The notes: generated by a model not told the origin, from the letters alone. A stretch of 64,000 nt of DNA from Ligula intestinalis (GCA_036362985.1 JAYGXS010000002.1:97582381-97646380), one strand, 5' to 3'. Positions 10,191-21,396 are shown, counted from the first letter of the stretch. Numbers and translations are program-made.

Positions 10191-10455
10191 CACGCTTCAT
10201 TTAATATCTTCGGATGCCCGTATTTCAGTACAAACGGAAGATATTTGCAATGGAGGGAGGTGTTCTCTCTTCTCCGTTGGATTGCCGGTGGATAGCGTAG
10301 CGTAGCTGGAGGGTTGGGATGAGGGAAGGCTGACATAGAGTAACACAAAATTGTACGAACTGTGAGGATGACGATGATATTTGCGGGAAAGGGGTCAGCG
10401 ATTGTGAGGGGAACGGAGCGCCGATATCTTCTGGTAATGTAGGTGATATTGTTAC
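10191..10455. other. Unassigned sequence
   Basis: No gene or repeat is recognised between the PLE arm and the SINE pair. Confidence 0.3.
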
Positions 10456-10950
10456 CGAAAAAGACAAAGGAGACCGGAATGGCCATTTCTGGCTGTTTAG
10501 CCGTCGTTAGCTAATAACATCTTGACTCAAGTGGCTTCCCACCTGAGCTTCGAACTCGCAACCTCTTTGATCATAGTCAAATGCCCTAACCACAGAGCCA
10601 CGAGCTCGTTAGCTTGCCGGGTTAGGTGGGGGGATATTGACCCTCCTTGATGAACGTTCACCCGACCGCTAACGAAACTCAGATGCCCCGTTTTGCCTTA
10701 GGTCTCGACAGAGGCTCTGACAACCGTAGCGGATGGTAATGTACGCAAACAGTATTACCGGCAAGGACCAGGAGACTGGAATTACCATTTCTGGCTTCTC
10801 AGCCGTCGTTAGCTTCTCAGCCTTGGTAGCACTATCTGCCTTCATTACCAGGTGCTACGTCTGTCAGGGCCTATGTCGACACCCCAGACAGCGCGAGATG
10901 GATGAGTTCCGTTAGCGGTCCAGTAAACGTTCCACAACGACCGGTATCTT
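10456..10950 (-). mobile_element. tRNA-SINE/hammerhead unit, tandem pair S2 (minus)
   Basis: Two minus-strand units have CCAGAAATGG-type boxes 302 bp apart (10,486 and 10,788). The first has a clear tRNA-like head at 10,540-10,610 (A-box-like GTGGCTCTGTGGTTAGGGC, B-box-like GCGAGTTCGAAGC). CTGATGA has decayed to CTAACGA in both. Confidence 0.6.
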
Positions 10951-10952
10951 CA

Positions 10953-11100
10953 CTGACATGTAATCACACTGAGCATGTATCACTTCCGAAACGTCAGGAA
11001 AATAAAGTCCTTGTTCCAGTGATCGCATCTTCTTCTTCGGAACTGCTACCTGGAACTCGAATATTCTCCTCTATTGGCAAGCACACTGTTCTCATTCTGG
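10953..11100 (+). mobile_element. PLE 3' tail with partial hammerhead
   Basis: It starts with CTGACAT (expected CTGANGA), then CCGAAACGTCAGG at 10,986, AATAAAGTCCTTGTTCCAG, TGATCGCATC, TTCTTCTTC and CTGGAACTCGAATATTCTCC. The GAAAC-GTC side is intact and carries the self-complementary ACGT. The 5' core box is broken. Confidence 0.55.
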
Positions 11101-11629
11101 ACTCGCACCAAAAGTGCCGTCTTCTAAGTGTACTCAAGCAACCCATTCATTCTCTGTCTTGGTGTGTGTTGTTATGGCTGGTTGCTCAGTGTTCCACTGA
11201 CCTGTACTTTCGGCCGCCTTGCTGGCCAGCTAGCCGGCCGGCCGACTCGCCGCCCGCCCCCCCCCCCCCCCCCCCCCCCCACCCCTCCTCCGCCGCGCGT
11301 CATCAGCATGGACGCGTGGAGGAGGAGGCATGCACTTTGGAGTCGCGTGGTCGTGCACGCGTGCACACGCACAGCAGTAGACGTGCCTGGACGGTGCGTG
11401 CGTGCGTGTGGATGCACGCGCACTGGGCTGGATGCCCAGGGTGGAAATTTGGCAGTAACCACCGTCGCCGGGTTTGCCCGCCGCCGCCCTCCGACCGCCC
11501 GCCCGCGTGCCTTCGGTGGCTGAGTGTCGCGAACCTGCCGCCGCCGTCAGACATTTATGCTGCTGCTGCTGCTGCGGCGGCAGCGGCGACGACTACGACG
11601 GTGATGACGACGACAACGGCTGCTGCTAC
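11101..11629. repeat. GC-rich simple-repeat region
   Basis: It contains a C homopolymer at about 11,257-11,281, alternating CGTGCA-type purine-pyrimidine DNA, and CTG/CGG/ACG triplet runs from about 11,559. Long open frames on both strands here have low-complexity proline, cysteine or alanine composition and no domain. I treat them as non-coding. Confidence 0.6.
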
Positions 11630-12000
11630 CGGGAGCACTGCTACTACTGCGCACTTGAGCCTACTTCTCTGTTGCTGCTACTGCTGCTCCCACTGCAAGT
11701 CTCGCAGACGTACACTAGCGCATGTACAAGACAATCCGAACTTCGTAGTCCGATAAGATCCACTGATTGCTCTGCCGGATCATGGCGATGGCGGAGGAGC
11801 AGGGACGGTGACTTGCGCACACACTGATGTACTTTACCTCATAGTAGATTTGCGATTCATCTATCGCACTCTCACACCCCTTCACCTACCTGTGCCCAGA
11901 CAAAGTCAAAAGGACCGGAGGCAGATCGGGCGCGTGTGGCCGGCGTGCTGTGAGCCTGTAGCTATGTGTACTACTGTGCTCTCTCGCCATATTCAGAGTC
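11630..12000 (+). repeat. Dispersed repeat D4, copy a
   Basis: It aligns with 12,740-12,990: CTACTTCTCT...GCTGCTAC, GTACA..ACA, GTCCGAT, ATAGTAGA.TTGC, ATCTA.CGC.CTCTC, CACCTGTGCCCAG.  A shorter related piece is at 25,710-25,800. Spacing between copies a and b is about 1.1 kb. No coding function is seen. Confidence 0.55.
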
Positions 12001-12739
12001 TGTTATGAGAGTAAAACCAGTGCCATGTTCTGATCTAGCTTCCGTGTTGGTGTCCACCGCATATACCACCTGGGTCGATTAGGGAGCGCACACAGAATAG
12101 TTCGACCATCAGCGTGTATCGGAAAGCCGAAGGCAAGCGCGCTGACTTAAGCGATGCACCAAACGCGTTATTATAGTTAACTGTTACGGCAGCGATCGTC
12201 CAGGTCAGGATCCTCAGGAGAACAGAGAAGTCTTGCTAAGGCTAGAGAAGAAGGAAGAGTGTATTCCGTAAAGATGGAAAGGAGAATAGTTAGGACAAAG
12301 TCCTGACTGCCGGAGTGCCGTGAAGTCGCGAGGGAGGCTAGGTCCGGAGTTATATCCGGCGATGTTCATCCGAGCGGCTACTGTTAGCTGTCGGGTTCGA
12401 GGCAGCCTTGGAGGTGCTTGGTTGGACCGTGCGAGGTTACGCCGCGGTGTGGATGCAGCCGAAACTGGTCGCGCAAGAGAGGGTGGGGACAGTCAGCGTA
12501 ACTGCAGCCTTGGCGTGATGTTTCAGCGGTCACAGTGGTTCTCACACTGGCGCTAACGCCTATTACACACCTACCACACTTTTTTCACCTGTCAGTGCCC
12601 GGAGTCAAGATAGAGGCACGAAGACCACAGAAGCGATCGGGCACAGATGGCTGGGTCATAACTGTAGGCTGACCCAAAACGAAAACTCACTGCCGGGAAA
12701 AAAAGATTTCTACAATAGGAGTCAAATAGTAAAAAGTGT
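12001..12739. other. Unassigned sequence between D4 copies
   Basis: No gene is recognised. 12,580-12,660 resembles 11,885-11,960 (CACCTGT.AGTGCCC, AGTCAAGA, GATCGGGC), so the block is probably part of a rearranged tandem duplication. Confidence 0.35.
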
Positions 12740-12990
12740 TCTACTTCTACTTCTCTGGTGCTGCTACCGCTACTGCTTCTGCCCGTAGTTAGGGCAGTCA
12801 GAAGTACATGAAAGTTCTAACGTTGTGGTCCGATTAGCCCAACAGTATACGCCATAGGACCATGGTAGTGGTGGTGCAGGGACGCCGACTTGCACGCATG
12901 CACCTGATAGTAGAATTGCACTACATCTAGCGCGCTCTCGCAGTCTTCACTTCTCCCACCTGTGCCCAGTGTCAGGATAGATTGGCAGCA
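12740..12990 (+). repeat. Dispersed repeat D4, copy b
   Basis: Second copy of the block at 11,630-12,000, diverged by substitutions and small indels. Confidence 0.55.
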
Positions 12991-13175
12991 TAGCAAAGAT
13001 CGTGAGGCGGTCGATGGAAAACTTGCTCAAACCACCTTAGTCGTCTTTGTTCAATGGCCTGTGATACCCTCACAATACTGTCGTAGCGAGTGCGGGCTGT
13101 CTCATTTGAGACGAAGTAAGTGTCGCTGTTGCCCGGCGCCATCCTAACCCTTGACACCACAGACAAGGTCACTCA
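12960..13175 (-). pseudogene. RTE-type retroelement, C-terminal part of R3
   Basis: The minus frame encodes DTYFVSNETARTRYDSIVRV then SQAIEQRRLRWFEQVFHRPP. This matches 60,070-60,150 on the minus strand (VSDEKVHTRCDKITMISQAI, ERRLRWFGQVLRR), the C-terminal region of RTE-like proteins. It is separated from its RT part at 13,540-14,120 by repeat D2. Confidence 0.75.
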
Positions 13176-13189
13176 GAGCATAGGACCTG

Positions 13190-13530
13190 GCGCGAAGGCA
13201 TTTTTTGGCATGTCTCGAGCCAAACACAAACTGGTGCGTGACCTACCAACACCCGCACCTCGGTGCGTAACCTCGCGCGGTTCTACCAATTACTTCTAAG
13301 GGTGCACAAGGCAAAGATAGCTAACAGTGGCCGATCGAATGTCTGCCCCCAGACATCACTTCGGCTTAGGCTGCCTCACGGCTGGATGTGCGCGCTGATT
13401 GTCAAATCTCTTTAAAAGTATTATCTTTTCCATTTTTACAGAATAGAACTTTCCTTCCAAGACTTCTCTTATTTCTTAAGAAACCAAATCTGGAAGATTG
13501 CAGCCGTAAAGGCTAACGTTTTTGGCCTTA
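13190..13530 (-). repeat. Dispersed repeat D2, copy a (inside R3)
   Basis: It aligns with 30,240-30,660 and 42,360-42,720 and, in reverse orientation, 29,420-29,700 and 32,890-33,235. Landmarks are CGCGAAGG...AGCATG-CTC, CAGA-ATCACTTC, CGGCTGGATGTGCGC and GGAAGATTGCAGC. It lies exactly between two consecutive parts of the R3 retroelement. Confidence 0.6.
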
Positions 13531-13539
13531 ACCATCACG

Positions 13540-14120
13540 TGATAGTGAACTAACTTCAGTCTTCGCTCATCTTCAACGCGCAAAGCCCAGTATTCACTCA
13601 CATAGAGGAGAAATGACTAGATGGATGCACGGTACACACGAATATTCGTGACGATGCAAAGGTCGCGTCGAATCCACAGGCATTTCGGAGGAATATGAAA
13701 ACAAGGCAAGCAAAATCGATTCGGCAGAAAATTGATTCCTCACTCTGTCCATTCTGTAGCGGACTCGCCCCGACGTATTTAGAGCTGTCTATGGTAAATA
13801 ATCCCAAGAGTTGCCTTCTCCTGCTTGGGGATGTAGCTTGAAAATGCTCTGGTCTGCCCGGTCTATACTGATAAGCCAACCGACACAGCGATCTAATTCA
13901 CCCGTTTCACCAGGGATTGCAGATCGAAAAAAACTTGAGGCGAGCTGGACGATATTCTCGCCGTAGTCGAGCTCAGTCAGCCGGCGTCGGGGCGCAAGAT
14001 CAACACCGTCCCCTTCATGTGGGTCCTGCCCAAAAATCCAGCCAACGGCAAAACGACAAGATGCAGCCTTGTGGAACTCCAGGCCGGATATCGAACACAC
14101 TGGAACCCAGCATGGTGGGC
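13540..14120 (-). pseudogene. RTE-type retroelement RT part (R3)
   Basis: The minus strand encodes GVDLAPRRRLTELDYGENIV then QLASSFF, corresponding to the GV...GRRLTDLDYADDIALL region of RTE RT. The catalytic YADD has become YGEN. Further on come VDRADQSIFKLHPQAGE and SEYWALRVEDERRLKLV, the equivalent of GCECWAMRVEDERKLEVF in R2. It has several frameshifts. Confidence 0.75.
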
Positions 14121-14190
14121 TACTAAGTAAGGGGCTAACCCTGTCCTTCTCTCAGAACTGAGATTCAGGCAGCAATGATTCCTCTATGGC

Positions 14191-14214
14191 ACACACACAC
14201 ACACACACACACAC
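14191..14214. repeat. (CA)n microsatellite
   Basis: About 12 CA units directly at the left end of D1 copy b. CA tracts also border D1 copies c (16,396-16,406) and d (28,484-28,495 and 29,108-29,120). Confidence 0.9.
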
Positions 14215-14835
14215 GACAGTTCCCCCGTCGATTTCGACGATGGGCACCACGCGCTCCAACAAGCCACAGCAAACGCTGAAGCAAGCCGCAGCATGCACAG
14301 AGGCAAGCTGGGCAAGCAACACGATAGCAACATCAAGCAGGAGCAGCGCAGAGAACTAGTGTGAGAGAAAACAGGAGTTTAGGCAGTCTCGCACAGAATC
14401 TACCCACTCGCTCGCCACGCCCACCTCCGTTTCCGGTGTAAAGACAAAGTCAATAAGACGGGGGATAAGGGAGGGTGTAGATGGCTGGCGCGATAAACAC
14501 TCAGCAGGCGCACACTTGACACAGCCATCTCGCTAGGTATGCTCCCGACTGCGCGGGAGCGCCATAAATGCCACATTAAGAGGGAGCCATTGCAGCCTGA
14601 CTCTCAGTCCTCCCTCTCCTCCCGTACGCACACACAGACACACGCGTACGAAAGGAGCAGCTACGTGGGGGCCCGAGTTTTCCCGTCAGTTGGCAGACCC
14701 TCCAAGCCACGGCTTTTAGCGCACCGTGATAGATTCAGACGCATTCAGATTTATTATAGTGAGGGAAGAATCACGCCGAGGTCGACCTCACTCTCTCCCT
14801 CACCGCATAGTGACCGCCTAGCTTTTCGGGCACCC
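14215..14835 (+). repeat. Dispersed repeat D1, copy b
   Basis: A full-length ~620 bp copy, collinear with 28,496-29,110 with few differences. It begins GACAGTTCCCCCGTCGATTT and ends GCTTTTCGGGCACCCG. The open frame starting at 14,539 also exists in copy d, but it runs on into unrelated sequence and has no domain. Confidence 0.85.
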
Positions 14836-15330
14836 GTTTTGGGGCCTGAAACTCAGTGGGAGCGCGAGCGCAGTCACCAACAGGGAATCAGAAGTGAGAG
14901 AAAGTGCCAGCGCCTTCCAGGCCGCAGGGACCGTGGTTGGCTGAAGACTGGCATTGCATGTGCATGCAGACCATTGGATCTCAGAAGGGTGAGAGCAGCC
15001 CTGCATGAAGCCTGGGCCAACACCCTCCTGAGAGGGGTAACCAGTCAGTCAAGGACTGAAAGGCACTACCCATGCTCCGTTGCCGGTCGACGTCCGTGGG
15101 CGAGGCTGAAATGAGAGCAAGAGACAATTGGTGAACTTTGCCATTGTGGACTTGCAGAAGAAGAAGAAGAAAGAGAAGGAAGGGAAAGGACGAAGGGGGA
15201 AAATAAAAAAAGGGATAGGAAGAAGAAGAAAGTGAAAGAGGGAGATAGGGATAGAAGGCGAGGGGGGAATGCAGACAGGCCGAGATAGAGGGGAGAAAAT
15301 CAAGTATAGAGAACAATGAGAGCAAATTCT
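14836..15330 (+). repeat. Possible retroposon 3' end with GAA-rich tail
   Basis: Unique-looking sequence ends in GTGGACTTGCAGAAGAAGAA at about 15,160 and runs into a ~170 bp purine-rich tract. The arrangement suggests a retroposon 3' end with a simple-repeat tail, but I do not recognise the family. Confidence 0.3.
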
Positions 15331-15589
15331 CAACTAACCTTGCAGCAGAGAATCTTCAGTAGCTACTGAGGCTGTCGTTTGTGCTAAAGACAGAACTGCA
15401 GGCGCCACTATTATGAGTATGATTGCGGTAATGGAGCGAGTATTATAACTACAGGAGCTATTATGGGGCAGTAAGACAAGACGGTATTCGACAAATTCAG
15501 CAAGAACGGCCTCCACTTACCTGAGGGAGGAGGCTCTCACCTGTGTTCCCGACAAAATTGACGACGCAATCGTGACGCGAGGTGACTAG

Positions 15590-16405
15590 TGAGTGGGGCT
15601 GAGGCTGATGGTGGGGATGTATGAGGTGCTGGGTGTGCCGACATCACGGTCAGTGAATGCGCATGTGATCTAGAAGGCCCATGCGATGAGCGAATGATCG
15701 GGGGCAGTGTGGGCAGTGAGGGCAGTGAAGGCGGCGGTCTCCTCTGTGTGTTGGTGCTCCAGGCACTAGTTTACCAGTCTCTGTGCGATGGATTCGCAAG
15801 TGACCGACTAGACCGATGCGTGAGGTGAATGTGCGATTGCAGTGAGGGCATATCAGGCCCTCAGAGCTGGTAGGGGTTCAGGTGTGGGGATGCGAGGTGT
15901 GGCGGGCAATTATGTGGAGGAAGTTGTGGGTGGGTTGGAGTCGGTGGCTAAAGGCAACGAGGCATCTCTCGCGTCGGTGATTGCCGTCAAGTTGGAGGCT
16001 GGATTAGGGACTGGCGGAGTGTTTGGTGCAGTCGACGTGGATGCTGTCGGAGGAGGGTTGCACGGCTTCCGGAGGTGACCGACCAAGCCAATGCGTGCAC
16101 GGAAGGTGCGTTGACAACGCGGTCACATTGGAAGGGCTTGGGTGGTGGCAGCGTGCGTCCGTGGATTGTGAGACTTGCGTGCCGTCCGTTTTGCCTTGGC
16201 GGCGGCGATCCGACTAGCTTCGTAGATTGCGGCGCCCGTTTTTACCGCTTTTTGCCACACAGATCGGTCCTATGCTAGCTTCACCCAGTTCGTCGTGTTG
16301 ATTTGGAGACGCTTCAGGAAATTTTTCAGGGTATCTTTGTAACGTCTCTTCTGTCCTCCTTTGCTACGAGCGCCTACGGCGACATCGCCATAGAACACAC
16401 ACACA
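15590..16405 (-). pseudogene. RTE-type retroelement C-terminus with C2H2 zinc fingers (F1)
   Basis: The minus strand encodes FYGDVAVGARSKGGQKRRYK then DTLKNFLKRLQINTTNWVKL (about 16,400-16,270), AAIYEASRIAAAKAKRTARK, a first C2H2 finger remnant CQRTFRARIGLVGHLRKPC, an STSTAPNTPP-type low-complexity linker, a second finger CPHCNRTFTSRIGLVGHLRI-H and a third HCPHCPRSFAHRMGLLDHMR-IH ending in a stop near 15,650. I recognise this order (RT C-terminus, RYKDTLK, fingers) from retroelement proteins of pseudophyllidean tapeworms. The RT at 51,694-52,695 is probably of the same family. Stops interrupt the linker. Confidence 0.8.
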
Positions 16406-16690
16406 TGACAGTTCCTCCGCCGATTTCGACGATGTGCGCCGCTTGCTCCAACAAGCCGCAGCAAACGCTGAAGCAAGCCGCAACAGACACTGAGCCGATC
16501 TGGGCAAGGTGCACGAAGGCTACAGCAAATTGAGGCAACACAGCGAACTACAGCGAGAGAAAAATAGGAGTTTAAACACACTTGCGGAGAATCTGCCCAC
16601 TCGCTCGCCATTCCCACTTCCCTTTCCGGTGCAAAGACAAAGTCAATAAGACCGGGGATTAGGTAGGGTGTAGATGGCTGGCGCGGTACT
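16405..16690 (+). repeat. Dispersed repeat D1, copy c (5' half only)
   Basis: It matches the first ~290 bp of D1 (GACAGTTCCTCCGCCGATTT to TAGATGGCTGGCGCGGTA). It abuts the FYGDVAV coding remnant through a short CA tract. Confidence 0.75.
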
Positions 16691-16726
16691 CATTCAACAT
16701 ACACATTCCATTACGAAAGAGAATGT

Positions 16727-16812
16727 TCACGTTCCAGGTATTTGCATCAGTAAAGAAGACAAATGATCAAACACCGGAACGATCTGTATTTTATTCTGAG
16801 CTTTCGAACAGC
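16727..16812 (-). mobile_element. Inverted PLE 3' tail, subfamily D
   Basis: The minus strand reads TTCGAAAGCTCAGAATAAAA, then GTTCCGGTGTTTGATCATTT and GTCTTCTTTACTGATGC, the same tail as 17,655-17,715 on the plus strand. It faces away from the coding remnant that starts at 16,813. Only GAAAGCTC of the hammerhead remains. Confidence 0.65.
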
Positions 16813-17500
16813 AACAGCTCTCAGTTTTCACAGTAACCATCCAGCTGCTCACATATGGAGCTGTGTAAAAACATTCTTCAAACGAATTCAGACTCAATGC
16901 ATTAAGCCGGAGGAAAATGTACGCGAGGCCCGATACCTCCGCGACCAATTCATGCGGAACGGTTATCCAAAAGCATTACTAAACCGATGCCTATGGGTTT
17001 GGCCCCGGAGGATACAAACAGAAAAACCACCTAGGATATGACACGGTCTTTCATGTATAAAGGATGTCTCAGAAGCGATTTGGCGCATCGCTGTAAGGCT
17101 AGGTGTTAGAATTGCACACAGATCCAAAGCTACCATGCGCAGCAGGTTGATGAAAATAAAAAACCGACTTACGCAGATTTACCTAAAATGTCTCTGTAAT
17201 TAAACAGGTCAAACTGAACGCATGGTCTGATCGCGCATATATGAACACACTTTGGCCGTGCTAAGAGGCGAGGAATTATCATAAGTTGCAGCTCACACCT
17301 ACGAAACAGGTCATGAGTTCAACTTCGCTGCCATCAAGGTACTCGCTCACTTGGGAAACAAGTCGAGCAGAGAATTCATCGAAGCCTGGTCCACGGACGA
17401 GAATTCTGTCAACAGATGTGTGGAATTGGCACCGGCGTACAGAGCCTTACGCTCTTACATACGATCACAGGCAGACACCCGTAATAATTAATTGGCCCTT
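16813..17500 (+). pseudogene. PLE subfamily D, RT C-terminus to GIY-YIG C-terminus
   Basis: It encodes FHSNHPAAHIWSCVKTFFKR, EARYLRDQFMRNGYPKALLN, then IKDVSEAIWRIAVRLGVRIA-HRSKATMR, collinear with residues ~205-310 of the minus copy at 40,743-41,687 (YQSNHPLSHKRSCVRSLYKR...). After a gap without the YVGETG box, 17,290-17,470 in another frame gives AAHTYETGHEFNFAAIKVLA and REFIEAWSTDENSVNRCVEL-APAYRALRSY. The GIY-YIG core is deleted, so no active endonuclease is possible. Confidence 0.8.
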
Positions 17501-17640
17501 CTTCCTCCATAATTGCCCCGTTTTCAGTGCTGACGTGGCCATGAGTTGCCCAAACGTAACAGTTATCGATTTTTTACATGTTCAACTGTTAAATGTTGGT
17601 TCACAGGCTATAACCAGCTAGTGTTATTTTGCTGCTTCCC

Positions 17641-17735
17641 ATCTCCGACGATGGACTCCGCAAGCTCACAATAAAATTAATTTTTCCCGTGTTCGATCAT
17701 CTGTCTTCTTTACTGACACTCAATTATTCTAGATA
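17641..17735 (+). mobile_element. PLE 3' tail with deleted hammerhead core
   Basis: TCCGACGATGGACTCCG joins AAGCTCACAATAAAATTAAT directly; relative to 3,598-3,634 about 14 nt, including half of stem II and GA of GAAA, are missing. The tail continues with CCCGTGTTCGATCATCTGTC. Confidence 0.6.
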
Positions 17736-17929
17736 CGAAGAGGAGTTGGCGAGTATAAGAAGGCTTTTGAAATAAATTCTTAACAAACCAATATGCTTAT
17801 ATGGAAAGGGGGCCAGAGATAAGCATGCGAGTGATTTCATTCATAATTACATGCATGACAGCTGGTTACGCGGTGGTGAGGGTTTGTTAAACCCGGACGA
17901 GAAGGGGAAAATATAGAGAGAAAGCGTGG

Positions 17930-19060
17930 AAAATGCACGCAATTATGTGACGGTTGGCCATGCCAAACTCGCAGCTTGCAGAAGGTTCATTTTGCGCATA
18001 CAAGACCGGGTTTCTTAACCATATAGCGGTTGCTCCTGCGGTTGCTAAGCCAGGGAGTTTGAGTAGTTTGGTGAGATCTTATAAATGACCCGGAAGCCAT
18101 CGTTGGGTCCATTCGATGACCGGAATCAACCATGTGCGCCAGAATAGAACTGTTTATGCTCCTCATTTTACCTTTTCTTAGCCATGCCGCGAGGTGTTAC
18201 CCTATTCTTCTGGATAGGCGTCCACTCATACGACCAAGATAACATGCTCCAAAGAAACAAGTAAGCACATGCAGGTGGTCTGAGCTGGTACCTTAGCCTT
18301 ACCTCCCCCATGTAAGACCGGGTTCGTTGGAAAAGATAACCGATCTCTCACTCCTGGGAAGGTTCATTATCAGACTTCATTAAAGTGTCTTCTTAGGAGT
18401 TCACTTGCCGCATCCCGGCGAAAGGGGCCTTTTAGAAATTTTGGTGGTGCGGGTTTTATTTTTTTGCAGTCATTTTCCTTGAAAGAAATCTCCCAGGATA
18501 GCCGTTCTCTCGAATCAGGTCCTAGATTTTCTTAGGCTCCCCCTCCTTAATACTGTTTGCTGAGAAAATTTTTCCAACTTTTTGCACTAAGCAGCGGACT
18601 AAATCACGCTTCTATTGGAGGGGTACAAAACTGTTAAAGTTCGTATACTGTCCAGACCAGATTTTCTTTCGATGTATGCTGCTTCGCAACCTACCATTAG
18701 GTCTGCTAAGAAAGGAAGCAAACGTGCTGTTTCCACCTCCAGTGGACGGCTGTGCTTGCTTGATAGCATTTAAGATTTCGTCTACATCGGTTTCGGTTGC
18801 AGCGATCGCGAAGATATAATCACGTAGCGACCATAGTATTTTAACTTGTGCATCTGATCGCTTAGTTAAAATTTCTCCAGCTTGCCCATGAATACGGTGG
18901 CTAGAAGAGGTTTAACGGCGAAACCAAAGCCATGGCGTCCATTTATCTGTAGAATTGTCCGGGAAGTTGTTTCCATATGCAGGTCATGCGTGGTCCGAGC
19001 AGACGGGTTATTTAACTGAGTCCTCACTTTGTTCGTCTTAACAGGAGGCATCGAGTGAAA
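17930..19060 (-). pseudogene. PLE subfamily B, RT to GIY-YIG (degenerate)
   Basis: In minus order: THDLHMETTSRTILQINGRH then PLLATVFMGKLEKF (RT motif B area), a stop, HKLKYYGRYVIIFAIAATET (motif C area with the DD lost), GKIFSANSIKEGEP and RENGYPGRFLSRKM (linker), then CYLGRMSGRLSRRIG, LAAWLRKGKM and MVDSGHRMDPNDGF (GIY-YIG region). The order matches 33,831-35,201. Many frameshifts and stops make this an old copy. Confidence 0.75.
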
Positions 19061-19604
19061 TTATAAATTAAATTACTATAATCTAACCTATTGGGGTGGC
19101 AGGAGCGTCTGACGAACATTTCCACAGGTTTCAGATTCCAACCAACGCTCATAAATGTAACCGGCTCATGTGTGGCCCGCGTAGACCGATTCTCTTATCT
19201 AGCAAACAACTTTCACTAAAGGCAAGGGACAAACGTTGGACTGGTGTCATGCGCTAAAAATACGTTTGCCTTACACTGCATCCACCACAATCTCTCCCTC
19301 TACGTCCTCTCCCTGCCACACTGATCGGATAACAAAGAGCGAGTGAAAGCCTTCTTATTATAGTTCAATCCACGCACACATCACCCCACCACGTCCACCT
19401 CCCAGAACACCTGTGTATTTCGCGGCCCAGTTTTGACAGCATAAATTGCGTAGGCTGTCTCGCGTCTACTTAAAACCCCCCTCCATCTCTCTCTGGAGTG
19501 TCTATGACGCACTGCAATCACACAGAGGTGACGTGATCAGTGTACCTGGCAAGGCCTTCTCAAGCTAAGCCGCTGCATGTAAGTTGTGCGCGGCGGCGGC
19601 GGTG
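19061..19604. other. Unassigned sequence with a shared short repeat
   Basis: A stretch near 19,150-19,185 (GCTCATGTGTGGCCCGCGTA) recurs near 56,380-56,405 and at the right edge of the window (63,975-63,995). No gene is recognised. Confidence 0.35.
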
Positions 19605-19650
19605 TTGGTGTTGGTGGTGGTGGTGGTGGTGGTGGTGGTGGTGGTGGTGG
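19605..19650. repeat. (TGG)n microsatellite
   Basis: About 13 TGG units preceded by a GGTGTT-type imperfect run. Confidence 0.9.
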
Positions 19651-19929
19651 ACAAAGCACTTCAGCGTTCAACATCACTCATCTTCCTCGAATCCTTGACG
19701 GGCCCGTGACTAGCGAATTGGAGAGTTCGAGTGTATTTTGGACTATAAAATAGGTGTGCATGAGTGCGAGTTATTACTCACCCCCGCACCACACCCGTTT
19801 TGGCTTACAGGTCTGTGCCAACCAGCAGCCGACATAAGTCATACCGGAAAACCACCATGCAAGATTTTTTTCCAGCCGCGCCTGAAGGTAATACTGAGAC
19901 TGTGCCATAAAGCAGCCAACTCTCACTGA

Positions 19930-20480
19930 AGGCAACAAGCAAGTGTTGTAAAAGGGACCAAAGCCAATATGTCACCGCCTAATGACGCCTGCTGCGTCAG
20001 TCCCCAAGGAAGAACACGACAAGCAGAGTGCAAAAGCGGAAGTCTTTTAGCATTAATTAGTTCAACATATTTAAGGAGAAAAAACACGTCCACGGGCCAA
20101 TCAGATATTATCCTGGTGCGAGTAGCGACACGATTGGCTTGTGACTCAGCGGCTGACTTGTCAGAGCCTCAGCCGCAGCTTAGCCGCAGCTTAGCCACAG
20201 CTTTAAATTTTAAATTATTGGTTGATTAATTGATTGCGAGTTCTCGTTCGCCGCGTGGAGGCGGATCGATAACCTGCCGTGAACGTGGCTCGCTGCAAAT
20301 TTGCCTGCTGGCTTGCTGCGCCTCATATGGTGCCATGCGCGAAAGTCAGTTTGTTGTGAGACAGACACTTGCACTACTGATTCGGACGCGACGGTCTGTG
20401 AATCAACACAATCCTTGAACAAAAAACTTAGAGTTGTTAGCCTCCTGTCAAGTGATGTCATGGTTTCTTTTGATGTTACG
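19930..20480 (+). repeat. MITE-like repeat M, copy 1
   Basis: It aligns with 53,255-53,570 and, for its left half, with 51,907-52,070: TGTCACCGCCTAATGACGCC, CCCCAAGGAAGAACACGAC, TTCAACATATT.AGG, CACGATTGGCTTG, GGCGGATCGATA-CCTG. An 11 bp CCGCAGCTTAG-type element is repeated three times near 20,170-20,200. No transposase is seen. Confidence 0.65.
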
Positions 20481-21396
20481 TCCATTTTTTAGTTCTATCC
20501 CCTAGGATCTGCCATTTGAGACCGTCGAACTACTGCTAAGAAGCAAATACGATGGGATAGAGCATCGCCCGGGGTTGTCGCAACATGCAGGGCGGACCAA
20601 ATTGACTGGTCTTGCAATATCCACCTGTTTGTTTCCGTCACGTAAACGTTGCGTAAACACATATTATGGTACATCAATGGTGTTTTTGTTCGACCGTTTT
20701 TCCTGAAGTTATGTGTAATCTTTATGGTAATGAAATCAAGGCAACAGTAGCGTATGTCGCCGCACTCATATACCCCTAGTCCCAGCATTTGCCCTGCAAA
20801 AACAGTGTTTATCGAGTCTTGTGGGGTGAAGAAATAGGATAGGCAGAGAGAAAATTTTCAGCAGTAAGGGTAAAATAAAAAAATTTCGTTAAAGTTGCTT
20901 CCTGCGGCCGCTGGGAGTAAGTTGTTCCGCATGTAAATTGAAGGTGTGCGCGGCGCTTCGCGCCTCGGACTCTACTTATCGAACTCCAGAACGGTAAGTT
21001 GGACCACAGGTAAGTTGAAGTAGATGACCTCCTTACCGCCATTTCAATTTTTTCGGAATTCAAGAAACTTGCAATTTGATAATCGGGTTTTTCCACAATA
21101 AGGTTAACGATAAAACAGATTAGGAAAATTGACAGATATAAATCAACAACACTTCTAAATACAGTAAAATAAAATGCATTTAGCATTCATTAAAGTATAT
21201 TCCACTGCGTGTCCTAATTCCCCCCCCATAAAACCCGATAACCACCGTTTTCGTATGAAAACATGCAGGTTGTAGGGATAAATGAGTGGGACTACATAAG
21301 CTACTTTTGCCGAAATCAATTAACTATGCTGGTTGGTGGAAAGGTGTAGTGTTTCGTTATCAGAGGCGGGGGGTGGAGGGAATTGAGGTAAAAATG
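20481..21396. other. Unassigned sequence
   Basis: No gene, domain or shared repeat is recognised on either strand; open frames are short and without recognisable motifs. Confidence 0.3.

Noticed and set aside
10902..11756. 284-codon open frame
   Set aside because: It crosses a PLE tail, a C homopolymer and triplet repeats; its composition is low complexity and no domain is recognisable.
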